Shown here: positions 33,014 to 42,620 of the stretch, piece by piece | Layout: the number at the start of each line of letters is the position of its first letter | Numbering within the stretch: the first letter of the stretch is position 1 | Source: Acidobacteriota bacterium | Lineage (GTDB): Bacteria; Acidobacteriota; Thermoanaerobaculia; Multivoradales; J023 | Assembly: GCA_029263315.1 (NCBI GenBank) | Contig: JAJCXR010000032.1 | Span: forward strand, 1 to 64,000 | Reading direction: 5' to 3' | Length of the DNA stretch: 64,000 bases | Notes under the pieces: model-generated | Database searches by the model: none | What the model saw: only the letters and a program-made list of their open reading frames with translations | What the model was told of the DNA's origin: nothing | Position numbers and translations under genes: made by a program

Positions 33014-33045
33014 AAAAAAGCGACGTGTCCCGAAAGACACGCCGC
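33014..33045 (-). terminator. Rho-independent terminator or attenuator between nqrF and apbE
   Basis: On the minus strand CGTGTC-TTTCGG-GACACG (33024-33041), extended by GCG/CGC past a mismatch, is followed by TCGCTTTTTTC. It would cut apbE-nqrM expression below that of the NQR subunits, but apbE has no clear promoter of its own in the remaining space. Confidence 0.65.
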
Positions 33046-33131
33046 CGTAGGAGAGTAGATCGAGCGTCATCGATCTATGTATTAGTTCGTCGACGGGCCT
33101 GGATTGGATGTCATCTCAGGCGCAAGCTGGA

Positions 33132-34361
33132 TCAAGAACCGAAGTCGTCGAAGAGGATGTTCTCCCGTTCGACACCCAGGTCGTCGAGCATTTTCATGCA
33201 AGCCTGCAACATCATCGGCGGACCACAGAGGTAGTACTCGACATCCTCCGGAGCGGGGTGGTCCTTCAAGTACTCGTCGTGCACCACTTGATGGATGAAC
33301 CCGGTGTAGCCTTGCCAATTGTCCTCGGGCTGCGGCTCCGACAGGGCGAGGAACCACTTGAAATTGTCGTTCTCCTGCTGAATGGCGTCAAAATCCTCTT
33401 GGTAGAAGGCTTCCCGCAGGCTGCGGGCACCGTACCAGAAGGTTACCTTGCGGTCGGTCCCCAGACGACGAAACTGATCGAAGATGTGCGAGCGCATCGG
33501 CGCCATGCCAGCGCCACCACCGATGAACAACATCTCGTTTTGAGTTTCTTTGGCGAAGAACTCACCGAAGGGTCCAGAGATCATCACCTCGTCGCCGGGC
33601 TTCAAATCGAAGATATAGGACGACATCTTGCCCGGTGGCGTATCTTCCGGCGCCCGCGGCGGCGGCGAAGCGATACGCACGTTGAGCATGATGATGTCGC
33701 TCTCCTCGGGATAGTTGGCCATCGAGTAGGCGCGGGTCACCTCGTCGTCGACCTTGGAGACATAGCGCCACATGTTGAACTTGTCCCAATCGCCGCGATA
33801 CTCGTCGTCGATGTCGAAATCCTCGTATTTGGCGATGTGGGGCGGACAGATGATCTGGATGTAACCACCGGCCCGGAAGGGCACCGCCTGGCCCTTCGGA
33901 AGCTCGAGCACCAGCTCCTTGATGAAGGTGGCGACGTTGTTGTTGGAGCGCACGGTGCACTTCCACTGCTGCACGTCGAAGATCTCGGGTTCCAGCTCGA
34001 TCTTCATGTCGCTCTTCACTTTGACCTGGCAGGAAAGGCGGCAGCCCTCCTTTGCCTCGCCGCGGCTGATCCAGCCCGTCTCGGTGGGCAGCATGGCGCC
34101 GCCGCCTTCCAGGACGTGGACTTTGCACACCCCACAGCTGCCCTTACCGCCGCAAGCGGAAGGGATGAAGATTTGCTGCGCCGCCAAGGTATTGAGCAAG
34201 GTGGTTCCCGAGGCGACGGTGATCGCCTTGTCGGGATCGTCGTTGATGGTGATCGTGACATCACCCGAAGCCACCAACTTGTTGCGGGCCAGCATGAGGA
34301 TGGCGACCAGCGACAGGATGACGAAGGTGAACATCACCACGCCGAGAAGAATCGTTCCCAT
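33132..34361 (-). CDS. nqrF: Na+-NQR subunit F
   Basis: 409 residues. One N-terminal TM helix, then a 2Fe-2S ferredoxin domain ([10 protein letters not shown] and a later CRLSC), then an FAD/NADH-binding ferredoxin reductase domain: RAYSMANYP for [19 protein letters not shown] for NADH, and YYLCGPPMM. It accepts electrons from NADH and passes them to the membrane subunits. It is the last of the six structural genes. ATG at 34361. Confidence 0.95.
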   Translation of the reverse strand: MGTILLGVVMFTFVILSLVAILMLARNKLVASGDVTITINDDPDKAITVASGTTLLNTLAAQQIFIPSACGGKGSCGVCKVHVLEGGGAMLPTETGWISRGEAKEGCRLSCQVKVKSDMKIELEPEIFDVQQWKCTVRSNNNVATFIKELVLELPKGQAVPFRAGGYIQIICPPHIAKYEDFDIDDEYRGDWDKFNMWRYVSKVDDEVTRAYSMANYPEESDIIMLNVRIASPPPRAPEDTPPGKMSSYIFDLKPGDEVMISGPFGEFFAKETQNEMLFIGGGAGMAPMRSHIFDQFRRLGTDRKVTFWYGARSLREAFYQEDFDAIQQENDNFKWFLALSEPQPEDNWQGYTGFIHQVVHDEYLKDHPAPEDVEYYLCGPPMMLQACMKMLDDLGVERENILFDDFGS

Positions 34362-34414
34362 CTTGAGACTCCCAGTCTGATTCCTGGTTTATCGTTCCGG
34401 CTTCGACTGCGGAC

Positions 34415-35032
34415 TCAGAGCAAAATGCCCGAGAAAGCCAGAAAACCGATGGCCATCAGGCCGGTGAGAATGAACGTGATTCCCAAACCACGCAGCCCGA
34501 CGGGTACATTGCTGTAGCGCATGCGCTCGCGAATGGCCGCCAGAGCGATGATCGCCATGGCCCAACCGATGCCGGAGCCCAGGCCGAAAACGAGGCTCTG
34601 GCCCAGATCATACTCGCGCTCCACCATCCAGAGAGAAGCCCCCAGAATGGCGCAGTTGACGGCGATCAGAGGCAAGAAGACACCGAGCGCGGCATACAGC
34701 TTCGGCACATATCGATCGAGGGTCATCTCGACGATCTGAACCATGGCGGCAATGGTACCGATGTAGCTCAAGAAACCGAGGAAGGAGAGGTCGTACTGCG
34801 CCCACTCCGGCCCCACCCAGGCCAAAGCGCCGGGTTTGAGCAAGTAGTTGTAGATCAGGTTGTTGGCCGGCACGGTGACCACCAAGACGAAGACCACCGC
34901 CATGCCGAGGCCGATGGCGGTCTCCACTTTCTTCGAGCAGGCCAGGAACGAGCACATGCCGAGAAAGAAGGCCAAGGCCATGTTCTCGACAAAGATCGCC
35001 TTGACGAGCAGACTCAGATATTCCTCGAGCAT
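34415..35032 (-). CDS. nqrE: Na+-NQR subunit E
   Basis: 205 residues, six hydrophobic helices, ATG at 35032. The start [22 protein letters not shown] carries the Cys that, with Cys in NqrD, holds the membrane iron centre; a later NCAILG repeats the motif. The gene starts right after the nqrD stop. Confidence 0.93.
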   Translation of the reverse strand: MLEEYLSLLVKAIFVENMALAFFLGMCSFLACSKKVETAIGLGMAVVFVLVVTVPANNLIYNYLLKPGALAWVGPEWAQYDLSFLGFLSYIGTIAAMVQIVEMTLDRYVPKLYAALGVFLPLIAVNCAILGASLWMVEREYDLGQSLVFGLGSGIGWAMAIIALAAIRERMRYSNVPVGLRGLGITFILTGLMAIGFLAFSGILL

Positions 35033-35656
35033 TTACTCCTCCTCCACCTGGTCAGGCTTGAAGACGCGCAGGATCCAAATGAAGATACCGATGATGAAAA
35101 AAGCGCCGGGGGACAACCCCATCAAGCCGTTGGGGGTGTACCAGCCACCTTCGTGGACCAACTGAAAGATCTCCACACCGAAGAGCTTGCCGCTGGCCAA
35201 GAGCTCGCGGATGAAGGCGGTGCCCAGCAGGATGATGCTATAGCCGATTCCATTGCCCAGACCATCGATCAGGCTGAGGAAGGGGCCGTTCTGCATGGCA
35301 AAAGCTTCGGCTCGTCCCATGACGATGCAGTTGGTGATGATCAAACCGACAAACACCGACAGCTGTTTTGAAGTCTCATAGACATAGGCCTTGAGAATCT
35401 GATCGGTGACGATCACCAACGAAGCGATGATGGTCAGCTGGACGATGATACGGATGCTCGGCGGAATGTGATTGCGCAGCAGGCTGACCGAGAAGTTGGA
35501 CAGGGAGATCACCGCGATCACCGCCACGCACATGACCAGGGTCACTTCCATCTTGGTGGTCACCGCCAAGGCTGAGCAGATGCCCAGCACCTGTAGGGCG
35601 ATGGGATTGTTGTTGAACAACGGATCGAGCAGGACTTTGGACTTCATTTCGGCCAT
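35033..35656 (-). CDS. nqrD: Na+-NQR subunit D
   Basis: 207 residues, six TM helices. [23 protein letters not shown] at the start and [17 protein letters not shown] in the middle contain the two conserved iron-ligand Cys (GICS, TNCI). Start overlaps the nqrC stop by one base. Confidence 0.93.
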   Translation of the reverse strand: MAEMKSKVLLDPLFNNNPIALQVLGICSALAVTTKMEVTLVMCVAVIAVISLSNFSVSLLRNHIPPSIRIIVQLTIIASLVIVTDQILKAYVYETSKQLSVFVGLIITNCIVMGRAEAFAMQNGPFLSLIDGLGNGIGYSIILLGTAFIRELLASGKLFGVEIFQLVHEGGWYTPNGLMGLSPGAFFIIGIFIWILRVFKPDQVEEE

Positions 35657-36459
35657 CAGGCGGCCCCCTTCAGGCGGTCGTTGGCGACACCACCATTGCG
35701 AACGTTCTCCAAGTAGGGTCCGAAACCGTCAGGACCGAGCCAGAAGTCGAGCATGTTCTCGACGCCGCGCCCGGTGATCGTGGCCCCAGACATGCCATCC
35801 ACCCGGTAGGGATCTTCTTCCGGCGATCCGGCCTGCCCCTTGATGACCTGGATCGACGGCTGCCACTTGTTATCGAAGACCTTGCGACCTTCCCACAGGG
35901 CCTTCCAATTGGGATTGTCGACCTCCCCACCGAGCCCTGGGGTTTCCTTGTGCTGGTAGTAGGTCAACCCTTGTACGGTGTTGGTGTCGGAATCCAGGGC
36001 GATGAAACCGAAGAGCGTGCCCCACAGCCCATAACCCTCGATCGGCAGGACGTACATATCGACGGCACCGCTTTTGTCCTTGATCTTGAAGACTTGGGCC
36101 TTCAGCGGCAAACGAAAGACCAGCGATGGATTCTTGGGAGCGTCACGTCCCAGCTTCGGGTCCTTCTTGGCGGCTTGTTGGTCATAGGCGGCGGCGTCTT
36201 CGGCTTCCACCTCTTGACCGCTCTGCAAGTCGACCAAAACCGCTTCGATATTCTCGAAGTAGGTCTCGATCTCCTGCGGGGTCACCGACTGGCCCGACTC
36301 GATCAAGCCCGCTGCTTCGAGCACGTTGCGTTGCTTGAAGAGCTTCTCGTTGGTCTCCTGTCGATCCTTTAGGCTCACCGCCAAACTCGACACGAAGACC
36401 GCGCAGACCCCACAGACGGCGATGGAAAAGAGCAAGATGTAGCGGACGCTAAACTGCAT
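35656..36459 (-). CDS. nqrC: Na+-NQR subunit C
   Basis: 267 residues from the ATG at 36459 ([16 protein letters not shown]), which overlaps the nqrB end by 11 bases; the longer frame to 36525 lies within nqrB. One TM helix, then a periplasmic FMN domain with [17 protein letters not shown], where the Thr carries covalent [15 protein letters not shown] segment also fits the family. Confidence 0.93.
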   Translation of the reverse strand: MQFSVRYILLFSIAVCGVCAVFVSSLAVSLKDRQETNEKLFKQRNVLEAAGLIESGQSVTPQEIETYFENIEAVLVDLQSGQEVEAEDAAAYDQQAAKKDPKLGRDAPKNPSLVFRLPLKAQVFKIKDKSGAVDMYVLPIEGYGLWGTLFGFIALDSDTNTVQGLTYYQHKETPGLGGEVDNPNWKALWEGRKVFDNKWQPSIQVIKGQAGSPEEDPYRVDGMSGATITGRGVENMLDFWLGPDGFGPYLENVRNGGVANDRLKGAA

Positions 36460-37681
36460 AGCGGCTCCTCCTGCGGCGGACATTCGCCTGCACGACAAAG
36501 TGGTCGATCGTGGCGGCGAAGACATTCATGAACAGAATGGCCAGCATCATGCCTTCCGGGAAGGCCGGGTTGAGCACTCGGATGAAGATGGCCAACACTC
36601 CGATGAGGAAGCCGTAGATGTATTTTCCGGTATTCGAGTGCGAGGCCGACACCGGGTCGGTGGCCATAAAAACCGCTCCGAAGGCCCAGCCACCCAGCAC
36701 GATGTGCCAGTGGAACGGCACATTGATCAACTGGTTGGTCTCGGAACCGAAGGCGTTCAACAGGGCCGAAGCCACAAAGCTACCGACCACCAAGCTACCG
36801 ATGATGCGCCACGATCCGACCCGCGAGACAATCAGCACGATGGCACCGAAGAGACAGGCCAGGGCCGAAGTCTCTCCCATGGAACCCGGGACCAAGCCGA
36901 GGAAGGCCTGCATCCAGCCGACGTTTTGATCGAGCATGGCCGCCGGCGAGCCGGTGGCCGCCGCCGTTTCGCCCAACCAGGTGGCACCGGAGTACCCATC
37001 GGGGCTGGTCTGGGCGGCAATCCACACCTTGTCACCGGAGATCTGAGCCGGATAGGCGAAAAAGAGGAACGCCCGGGCCGTCAAGGCCGGGTTGAGGATG
37101 TTCATGCCCGTGCCACCGAAGACTTCCTTGCCGATGAAGACGCCGAAGGCGATACCGACGGCCACTTGCCACAGGGGAATGGTCGCCGGCAGGGTCAGCG
37201 GAAAGAGCATCCAGGTGACGAGGAACCCTTCGTTGATGTCGTGCTTGCGGACCACCGCGAAAATGGCTTCGATGTTGCCACCGATGGCCAGAGTGACGAT
37301 CACCACCGGCAGGTAGTAGAGGGCACCATGCACCATGAAGGTGATCCAGTCGCCGGACGTCAGGATGTCGAATCCCATCGCCCCCATGGCCTTGGTCTGC
37401 CAATTGACCAGCGGCTCGGCACCACCCTGGAAGGCCCGGAAAGCCTGCAAACCCGTGTTGTACATGGCCATCAGGACCGCTGGGATCAGTGCCACCACGA
37501 CGGTGATCATGATGCGTTTCAGATCCGACGCATCCCGCACATGCGAGGCGCTGCGGGTGGTCGTTCCGGGGGTATAGAGGAAGGTGTCCTGAGCTTCCCA
37601 TAGGGGATAGAGCTTCTCCAGCTTGCCCCCCTTGTGAAAGACCTTCCCCTGCTTGTCGAGAATTTTTCTCAGGGCTTTCAT
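36449..37681 (-). CDS. nqrB: Na+-NQR subunit B
   Basis: 410 residues from the ATG at 37681, which shares a base with the nqrA stop. Ten or so TM helices. GYSGATWLGETAAA is the FMN-attachment site (Thr of SGAT). Gly-rich FGGTGMNILNPAL and GWAFGAVFMATDPVSAS are characteristic. NqrB houses riboflavin and one FMN and forms the Na+ path. Confidence 0.94.
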   Translation of the reverse strand: MKALRKILDKQGKVFHKGGKLEKLYPLWEAQDTFLYTPGTTTRSASHVRDASDLKRIMITVVVALIPAVLMAMYNTGLQAFRAFQGGAEPLVNWQTKAMGAMGFDILTSGDWITFMVHGALYYLPVVIVTLAIGGNIEAIFAVVRKHDINEGFLVTWMLFPLTLPATIPLWQVAVGIAFGVFIGKEVFGGTGMNILNPALTARAFLFFAYPAQISGDKVWIAAQTSPDGYSGATWLGETAAATGSPAAMLDQNVGWMQAFLGLVPGSMGETSALACLFGAIVLIVSRVGSWRIIGSLVVGSFVASALLNAFGSETNQLINVPFHWHIVLGGWAFGAVFMATDPVSASHSNTGKYIYGFLIGVLAIFIRVLNPAFPEGMMLAILFMNVFAATIDHFVVQANVRRRRSRYAV

Positions 37682-39051
37682 CAGCCATCCTTCTCGATCG
37701 TGGTCAAAAGATCGCGCAGATGCCGCCCGTAGTCGCTCTTGCCGGGGCAAACGAACGAGCACAGGGCAACATCTTCTTCGTCCAACTCGAGGACCCCTAG
37801 CTTCTCTGCCCGCTCGATATCGCCCACTAGAAGGGCGCGCAGCAGGAAGGTGGGCAAGATGTCCATGGGAAAGACGCGCTCATAGGCACCGATGGGCACC
37901 ATGGCACGATCCGAGCCATTGCTGTTGGTGGTCAGGGCAAACTTCTTGCCCGGGATCAATTTCGCGGCGTAGGTATTGAGAATCGAAAACTTGTCGGTGC
38001 CGGGCAACAACCAGCCGATGAATTCGCGATGCCGATCTTCTTCCAGCACCGAGACCAGTTGGTCGTAGCGACCGAGATAGCCGTGCACCTCGCCCATGGC
38101 GCGACGCCCGGCGAGCACCGAGCCGGAGAGCACCCGCATCTCCCCCGCCGCCAGCTCCCCTTCCACCAGTTGGTCGAGGGAGGCGCCGAGGCGAGTCCGC
38201 AACAGGCGCGGACGGGTCACCGGCGGGCCGGCCAAAGCGACGACGCGGCTGACCTCCAGCTCGCCGTCGGAGAACAGCTTGCCGATGGCGACCACGTCCT
38301 GATAGCCGACCGACCACACCACCTTGCCGGCGCCCACCGGATCCAAGGTGTGGATGTGCAGCCCGGTGGTACCCGACGGATGGGGGCCGATGAATTCTTC
38401 GACCTGGACGTTGCCGCTCTTGGGAATTTGCAGTTGGGTGGACGGCGCCTTGCAGACATATACCGGGCCGTCGGTCAGCTTGCCGAGGGCGACCAGGCCG
38501 CGCTCGAAGGGCTCACCCAGACCGGCCAATACGACGGCGGGATCGGCGGCCAGGGGACTGCTGTCCATGGCATTGACGAATATGGACTTGGGCCGGGTGT
38601 CGGGGGCGGGTACCTTGCTGAACGGCCGCGTGCGCAGCGCCGTCCACAGGCCCGATTCGACGAGCAAGTCCCGCACCTCGGTGCCGGAGAGCTCGGCGGG
38701 ATGCTTGCCGGTGAAGGCGGCGAAGCGGACGCTGCGTCCCTTGCCGGCCCGATCGTCGGCAGCGAGATCGATGACCACTGATTGCAGGGCCCTTCGCTCA
38801 CCACGGTTAATGGCGGCCACCTTGCCGCTTCCCGGCGAGGTCATGCGGACGCCGGGCGTCTTCTTGTCTTCGAAGAGCAGTTGTCCGCGGTCGACGGCAT
38901 CACCGACTTGCACGTGCATCGTCGGTTTCATGCCGTGATAGTCCGCCGCCACGACCGCCACTCGAGACGGCGCCACGGCCGACTCGATAACCTGCTCCGG
39001 CGCGCCTTGAATGGGCAGGTCGAGCCCTTTCTTGATCTTGTGCACAGCCAT
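37681..39051 (-). CDS. nqrA: Na+-NQR subunit A
   Basis: 456 residues from the ATG at 39051 (MAVHKIKKGLDLPIQGAPEQ), the standard NqrA start; the frame extends to 39318 but that adds nothing of the family. The protein is peripheral and binds quinone. Biotinyl-lipoyl-like and Rossmann-like parts include HGMKPTMHVQVGDAVDRGQL and PHPSGTTGLHIHTLDPVG. No strong ribosome site precedes it. Confidence 0.94.
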   Translation of the reverse strand: MAVHKIKKGLDLPIQGAPEQVIESAVAPSRVAVVAADYHGMKPTMHVQVGDAVDRGQLLFEDKKTPGVRMTSPGSGKVAAINRGERRALQSVVIDLAADDRAGKGRSVRFAAFTGKHPAELSGTEVRDLLVESGLWTALRTRPFSKVPAPDTRPKSIFVNAMDSSPLAADPAVVLAGLGEPFERGLVALGKLTDGPVYVCKAPSTQLQIPKSGNVQVEEFIGPHPSGTTGLHIHTLDPVGAGKVVWSVGYQDVVAIGKLFSDGELEVSRVVALAGPPVTRPRLLRTRLGASLDQLVEGELAAGEMRVLSGSVLAGRRAMGEVHGYLGRYDQLVSVLEEDRHREFIGWLLPGTDKFSILNTYAAKLIPGKKFALTTNSNGSDRAMVPIGAYERVFPMDILPTFLLRALLVGDIERAEKLGVLELDEEDVALCSFVCPGKSDYGRHLRDLLTTIEKDG

Positions 39052-39428
39052 CTTTTGGGTCGATCCTTCTGTCTCGGTAAACGGCGTTCGAGGATTGGCA
39101 TGGAGCACGATCCACGGAGCCGCGATGATTCCGGTCCCAGGTCTCATCGGAACGAGACATCGGTGACCAGACCGTCTATGCGAAAGAGAGCTCGTTGAAG
39201 CTTTCGAGGATTCTATCGTCAACTGGGCAGACCGTGGCAACCGGGGGTCCATTCGACGATCCAGTGCCGCCCTGAATCGGGAAAAAATGGAATTTTGCAG
39301 TGTCGGAGCTCGCCCCAAAATCCATCGCTTCCCGAGGGTCGGACGATTCTGGCATCGATTGCGATCAGTTCCAAGCCCTATTTGTGAAATTTTTCACAAG
39401 CTCCCCACCTCGGGATAGGATCTCACCC
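39052..39428. promoter_or_regulatory. Divergent region nqrA / trmH
   Basis: 377 bp carrying the nqr operon promoter. On the minus strand TTGACG occurs at 39220-39225 but no good -10 follows. A CRP-like site lies at 39383-39398. Confidence 0.4.
39382..39399. promoter_or_regulatory. Perfect CRP/FNR-type palindrome
   Basis: TTGTGAAATTTTTCACAA has TGTGA and TCACA half-sites exactly 6 bp apart, the CRP consensus layout. It is 30 nt before the trmH start and 330 nt upstream of nqrA. Confidence 0.55.
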
Positions 39429-40094
39429 ATGACACCAAGGCGCTACGCCCGTTTACGGGCCATCCTAGACCACCGGCAGAAGGATTTGACCGTCCTCATG
39501 GACAATGTCTCCAAACCCCACAACGTGTCGGCGGTGATCCGTACCTGCGACGCCGTCGGCGTGGCCGAGATTCACGCCGTATCGACCCGGGACGGCTTCC
39601 GCACGATGCGCGCCTCGGCCAGCGGCACGGGCCGTTACGTCCCGGTGCAGACCCACCCGGACCACGTCACCGCCTGCGACGAGCTCCGGCGGCGCGGCAT
39701 GCAAATTCTGGCCGCCGACTTGACCCCCGACGCCATCGATTTCCGCCAGGCGGACTACACCCGGCCGACGGCCCTGCTGCTCGGGGCCGAAAAGCTGGGG
39801 GTCAGCAGTGAAGCGCTGACCCAAGCCGACACGGTGGTCACCATCCCCATCGTCGGGGCGGTCGAGTCCCTCAACGTCTCCGTGGCGGCGGCCGTCATCC
39901 TCTACGAGGCACAGCGTCAACGGGCCGCCGCCGGCCTCTATGACCGTCCCCAGCTGGAGGCTGCCCATTGCCAGAAACTACTCTTCGAGTGGGGCTACAA
40001 ACGGCTCGCCCAGCGATATCGCAAGAGGGGTTGGCCCTATCCGCGCATCGGCCCGCGGGGGGAAGTTCTCGATCCGCTGCCGACGGAGGAGTGA
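39429..40094 (+). CDS. trmH: tRNA (guanosine-18-2'-O)-methyltransferase
   Basis: 221 residues from the ATG at 39429. It begins RRYARLRAILDHRQKDLTVL as in TrmH. SPOUT motifs: DNVSKPHNVSAVIRTCDAVG, LLLGAEKLGVSSEAL and IPIVGAVESLNVSVAAAVIL, the SAM knot. It methylates Gm18 in the tRNA D-loop. The C-terminal basic tail fits family length (about 229 in E. coli). Confidence 0.92.
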   Translation: MTPRRYARLRAILDHRQKDLTVLMDNVSKPHNVSAVIRTCDAVGVAEIHAVSTRDGFRTMRASASGTGRYVPVQTHPDHVTACDELRRRGMQILAADLTPDAIDFRQADYTRPTALLLGAEKLGVSSEALTQADTVVTIPIVGAVESLNVSVAAAVILYEAQRQRAAAGLYDRPQLEAAHCQKLLFEWGYKRLAQRYRKRGWPYPRIGPRGEVLDPLPTEE

Positions 40095-40111
40095 GCGGAA
40101 AATCGCCGCGC

Positions 40112-40708
40112 TCACGGCTCCACCGTCGGCAGCTCCAACCCCAAACGCAGCAGCAGGTTTTGCACGATGCGCGCCGTCAAACCCCAGACCTGGCGGCCAG
40201 CGATGTGGTAGACCCGCAGCAGGCGCCGCTGGCCGTCGATGGAGACGGCTCGGTCTTCCACCATGCTCGGATTGAGGAAGGCGGAGATGGGCACTGAGAA
40301 GATCTCCTCGATCTCAGCGGGATTGGGAGTGGTTTCGATGGGGAAGGGCACGGCACCGACATACGGCAGAATATGAAAGCCGCTCGGCGTCTCGGCTTCG
40401 TCCAGGGCCCCCAATTGCAAGATCTTCTGCGGCTCGATGCCGACCTCTTCATGGGTCTCGCGCAGGGCCGCCGTCCAAGCATCTTCCTTCTCCTCGAGGG
40501 CGCCGCCGGGAAAGGCGAATTGCCCCTTGTGGGTGGACAAGGTATCGGAACGCTTGGTGAGCAACGTCCAGAGCTCCCCGGCGTCGACGTAGAGGGGCAC
40601 CAGCACCGCCGCTCGACGGGCGTCGGTGGGCGGCAGGCGAAGGCCGGGAGGGCTGGACAAACGGGTGCGTAGATCGATGATCCAACTGGTGGTCGAATTC
40701 TGAGACAT
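40112..40708 (-). CDS. CoA pyrophosphatase-type Nudix hydrolase
   Basis: 198 residues from the ATG at 40708 with CGGAG upstream. The Nudix box is GGALEEKEDAWTAALRETHE EVGI (about 73-96), preceded by LLTKRSDTLSTHKGQFAFPG, the UPF0035/NudL signature of CoA diphosphatases. It would hydrolyse CoA or oxidised CoA. It converges on trmH with a 17-nt gap. Confidence 0.85.
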   Translation of the reverse strand: MSQNSTTSWIIDLRTRLSSPPGLRLPPTDARRAAVLVPLYVDAGELWTLLTKRSDTLSTHKGQFAFPGGALEEKEDAWTAALRETHEEVGIEPQKILQLGALDEAETPSGFHILPYVGAVPFPIETTPNPAEIEEIFSVPISAFLNPSMVEDRAVSIDGQRRLLRVYHIAGRQVWGLTARIVQNLLLRLGLELPTVEP

Positions 40709-40751
40709 AAATGGGCTCCGTATCAAGAACCCGGCCGCTCGGCGGCGGGGC

Positions 40752-40822
40752 GCGGTATCAAAGGTTGCAGTATCAAAGGATGCGGTATCAAGGATGCGGT
40801 ATCAGAGGATGCAGTATCAAAT
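40752..40822. repeat. Tandem 14-15-bp repeat GC(G/A)GTATCAAAGGAT
   Basis: Five units with small changes. The first half is intergenic and the rest codes for the last residues (LILHPLIPHP) of the membrane protein at 40788-42611. Confidence 0.8.
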
Positions 40823-42611
40823 GGCCTGGCGGCGGCCTCGAGCCCTCCACCTGGACGCTGACCGTAGCCTGTAAACGGTATAACCATGAGGGTCCATGCG
40901 TCCACCCAACGGCATGGCGCCGTGCCCCGGCGGGTCCCGAGATCGGTTGCAAGACGAGTTGCATCGAGGCTCCATCGGTGGGTAGGACGCCCAGGCCGGA
41001 GGCGGTCAGCAGGCTTTCGGCATCGATCTCCGGCAAAGGCTCGGGGCTACCCACCAACCAGAGGCTCGGGCCATCGCTGGGGATCACCAGACGCCGACTC
41101 TGGCGTTCCGCCCAACCGTGGCCATCGAGGCTCCACCACACCAGACCCCCAAAGGTCGTGCCTCCGTGCATCAGGCGACGCTGTGTCGTCTCCTGGGGCA
41201 AGTGGCGGCGCCAAGGGAGCTCGAAGCCCTGATCGAGTGCCCCAAGCGACGCTTCGGAGGTGCCGGTCAAAGCCATGGGGGCTCGCCACGGCGAGCTCCA
41301 AACCGCCGGCAGCGTCCACAGACCCACCCCGACGGCAAGGCCCCAAACTACCCTAAGAGCCCAAGCTCTCCAGTCGCCGCGGGATCGCCGCCAGCGGCCA
41401 CCCCGAAGCTCGGAATCGACGGCGGGGGTGTATGCCAAGGAAGCCACCAGGGCGGCGTAGAGGGGGAGAAAGCGCCCCGCCGCCCACAGCGGTCCACCGA
41501 GCTCCAGATCAAAAGGATTTTGCCACACCAAAAGGACGGACCAGGCCAACGTCGCCAAGGCCAGGGGGCGACGCCGTGGCAGCCAACAGGCGGCCACCCA
41601 AAGGGGCACGACCAGGGGGAACCAGGGCAAGATCCCCAAGTGACGACCGAGCCATCGGTCGACCATGGCGTAGCCGTAGACGGCACCTCCGGTGGCGACC
41701 GGCGAAACCTCCCGAGCCGTCTGCCGCTCGGCCAGGGCATGCAGCCTGAGGCGCCATTCGTCGGCGCCAAAGTCGACCAAAGGAAACCCGGTGGCGGGCG
41801 TGAAGGTGGCCACCTGGGCGCCTTGCCGCAGGTCGCCGAGCCCGTTCGATGCCAGCCCACCAGAGGCCAGCCATGGGATCGCCACCAAGAGCACCGTCAT
41901 CGCGCTAAAGGCGAGCAACAGGGACCACCGGCGACGCCCTCCCACCATCCACACAGCCGCCGGCACCAACAGGCCGTACGAAAAGAGGTGGACGCAAGGT
42001 AAGGCGAGCAGCGCCCCGGCCGCCAAGGCCGCCGCGTCGACACGCCGACCGTCGCCCGGCGACGCCAGCAAGGTGAAGGCCAAGAGCGCGGCCAGGGCAA
42101 GGAACAGACCGCCGTCGGCCACAAAGGGGCTAGAGAAGAGGAGGCTCAGAAAGAGGCAGAGCGCCAGCAGAGCCGGCGCCGTGCTGCCGCGACGCCGCTG
42201 CCACAGGACGGCCACCCCCACCCCCACCAGCAACAGCAGCAGACAATTGGCCATGGCAAAACCCTGCCGCGGCCATTGGCGGACGAAGGGGGCCAGCCAC
42301 AGGCTGTAGGCCGGTGACACACCATAGGTGATGCGGTGCCCGCCACTGGCCGAGCGCAGGGTCAACGCCGGGGGCTCGCCCAGCCAGGTCAGCAAGTGGC
42401 GATCGAAATCCGCCCGCGTGAAGATCAAATCCCCGTCGAAGGCCAGGCTCTCGGCGGCCATCAGATAGCTCGCCTCGCTCCCCAGGCGCACGCCACCGGG
42501 GCGTCCGAAGAGATAGGAGAAGAAGAGGAGGCCCAGCAGCACCGCCAGCAGGAGCGTCCAGCTGACGCGTCGCAACGGGCCGTCGTCCGTCCATGGTGCT
42601 GCCTTCGCCAT
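40788..42611 (-). CDS. Multi-pass membrane protein, GT-C glycosyltransferase-like
   Basis: 607 residues with about 11 hydrophobic helices between residues 15 and 435, and a soluble C-terminal 170 residues. The first periplasmic loop (SEASYLMAAESLAFDGDLIF) holds the acidic residues expected of GT-C transferases. I cannot assign a family member. It follows the GT4 gene by 10 nt in the same operon. Its C-terminal residues come from a tandem repeat. Confidence 0.6.
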   Translation of the reverse strand: MAKAAPWTDDGPLRRVSWTLLLAVLLGLLFFSYLFGRPGGVRLGSEASYLMAAESLAFDGDLIFTRADFDRHLLTWLGEPPALTLRSASGGHRITYGVSPAYSLWLAPFVRQWPRQGFAMANCLLLLLVGVGVAVLWQRRRGSTAPALLALCLFLSLLFSSPFVADGGLFLALAALLAFTLLASPGDGRRVDAAALAAGALLALPCVHLFSYGLLVPAAVWMVGGRRRWSLLLAFSAMTVLLVAIPWLASGGLASNGLGDLRQGAQVATFTPATGFPLVDFGADEWRLRLHALAERQTAREVSPVATGGAVYGYAMVDRWLGRHLGILPWFPLVVPLWVAACWLPRRRPLALATLAWSVLLVWQNPFDLELGGPLWAAGRFLPLYAALVASLAYTPAVDSELRGGRWRRSRGDWRAWALRVVWGLAVGVGLWTLPAVWSSPWRAPMALTGTSEASLGALDQGFELPWRRHLPQETTQRRLMHGGTTFGGLVWWSLDGHGWAERQSRRLVIPSDGPSLWLVGSPEPLPEIDAESLLTASGLGVLPTDGASMQLVLQPISGPAGARRHAVGWTHGPSWLYRLQATVSVQVEGSRPPPGHLILHPLIPHP

Positions 42612-42620
42612 GGTCGACGG

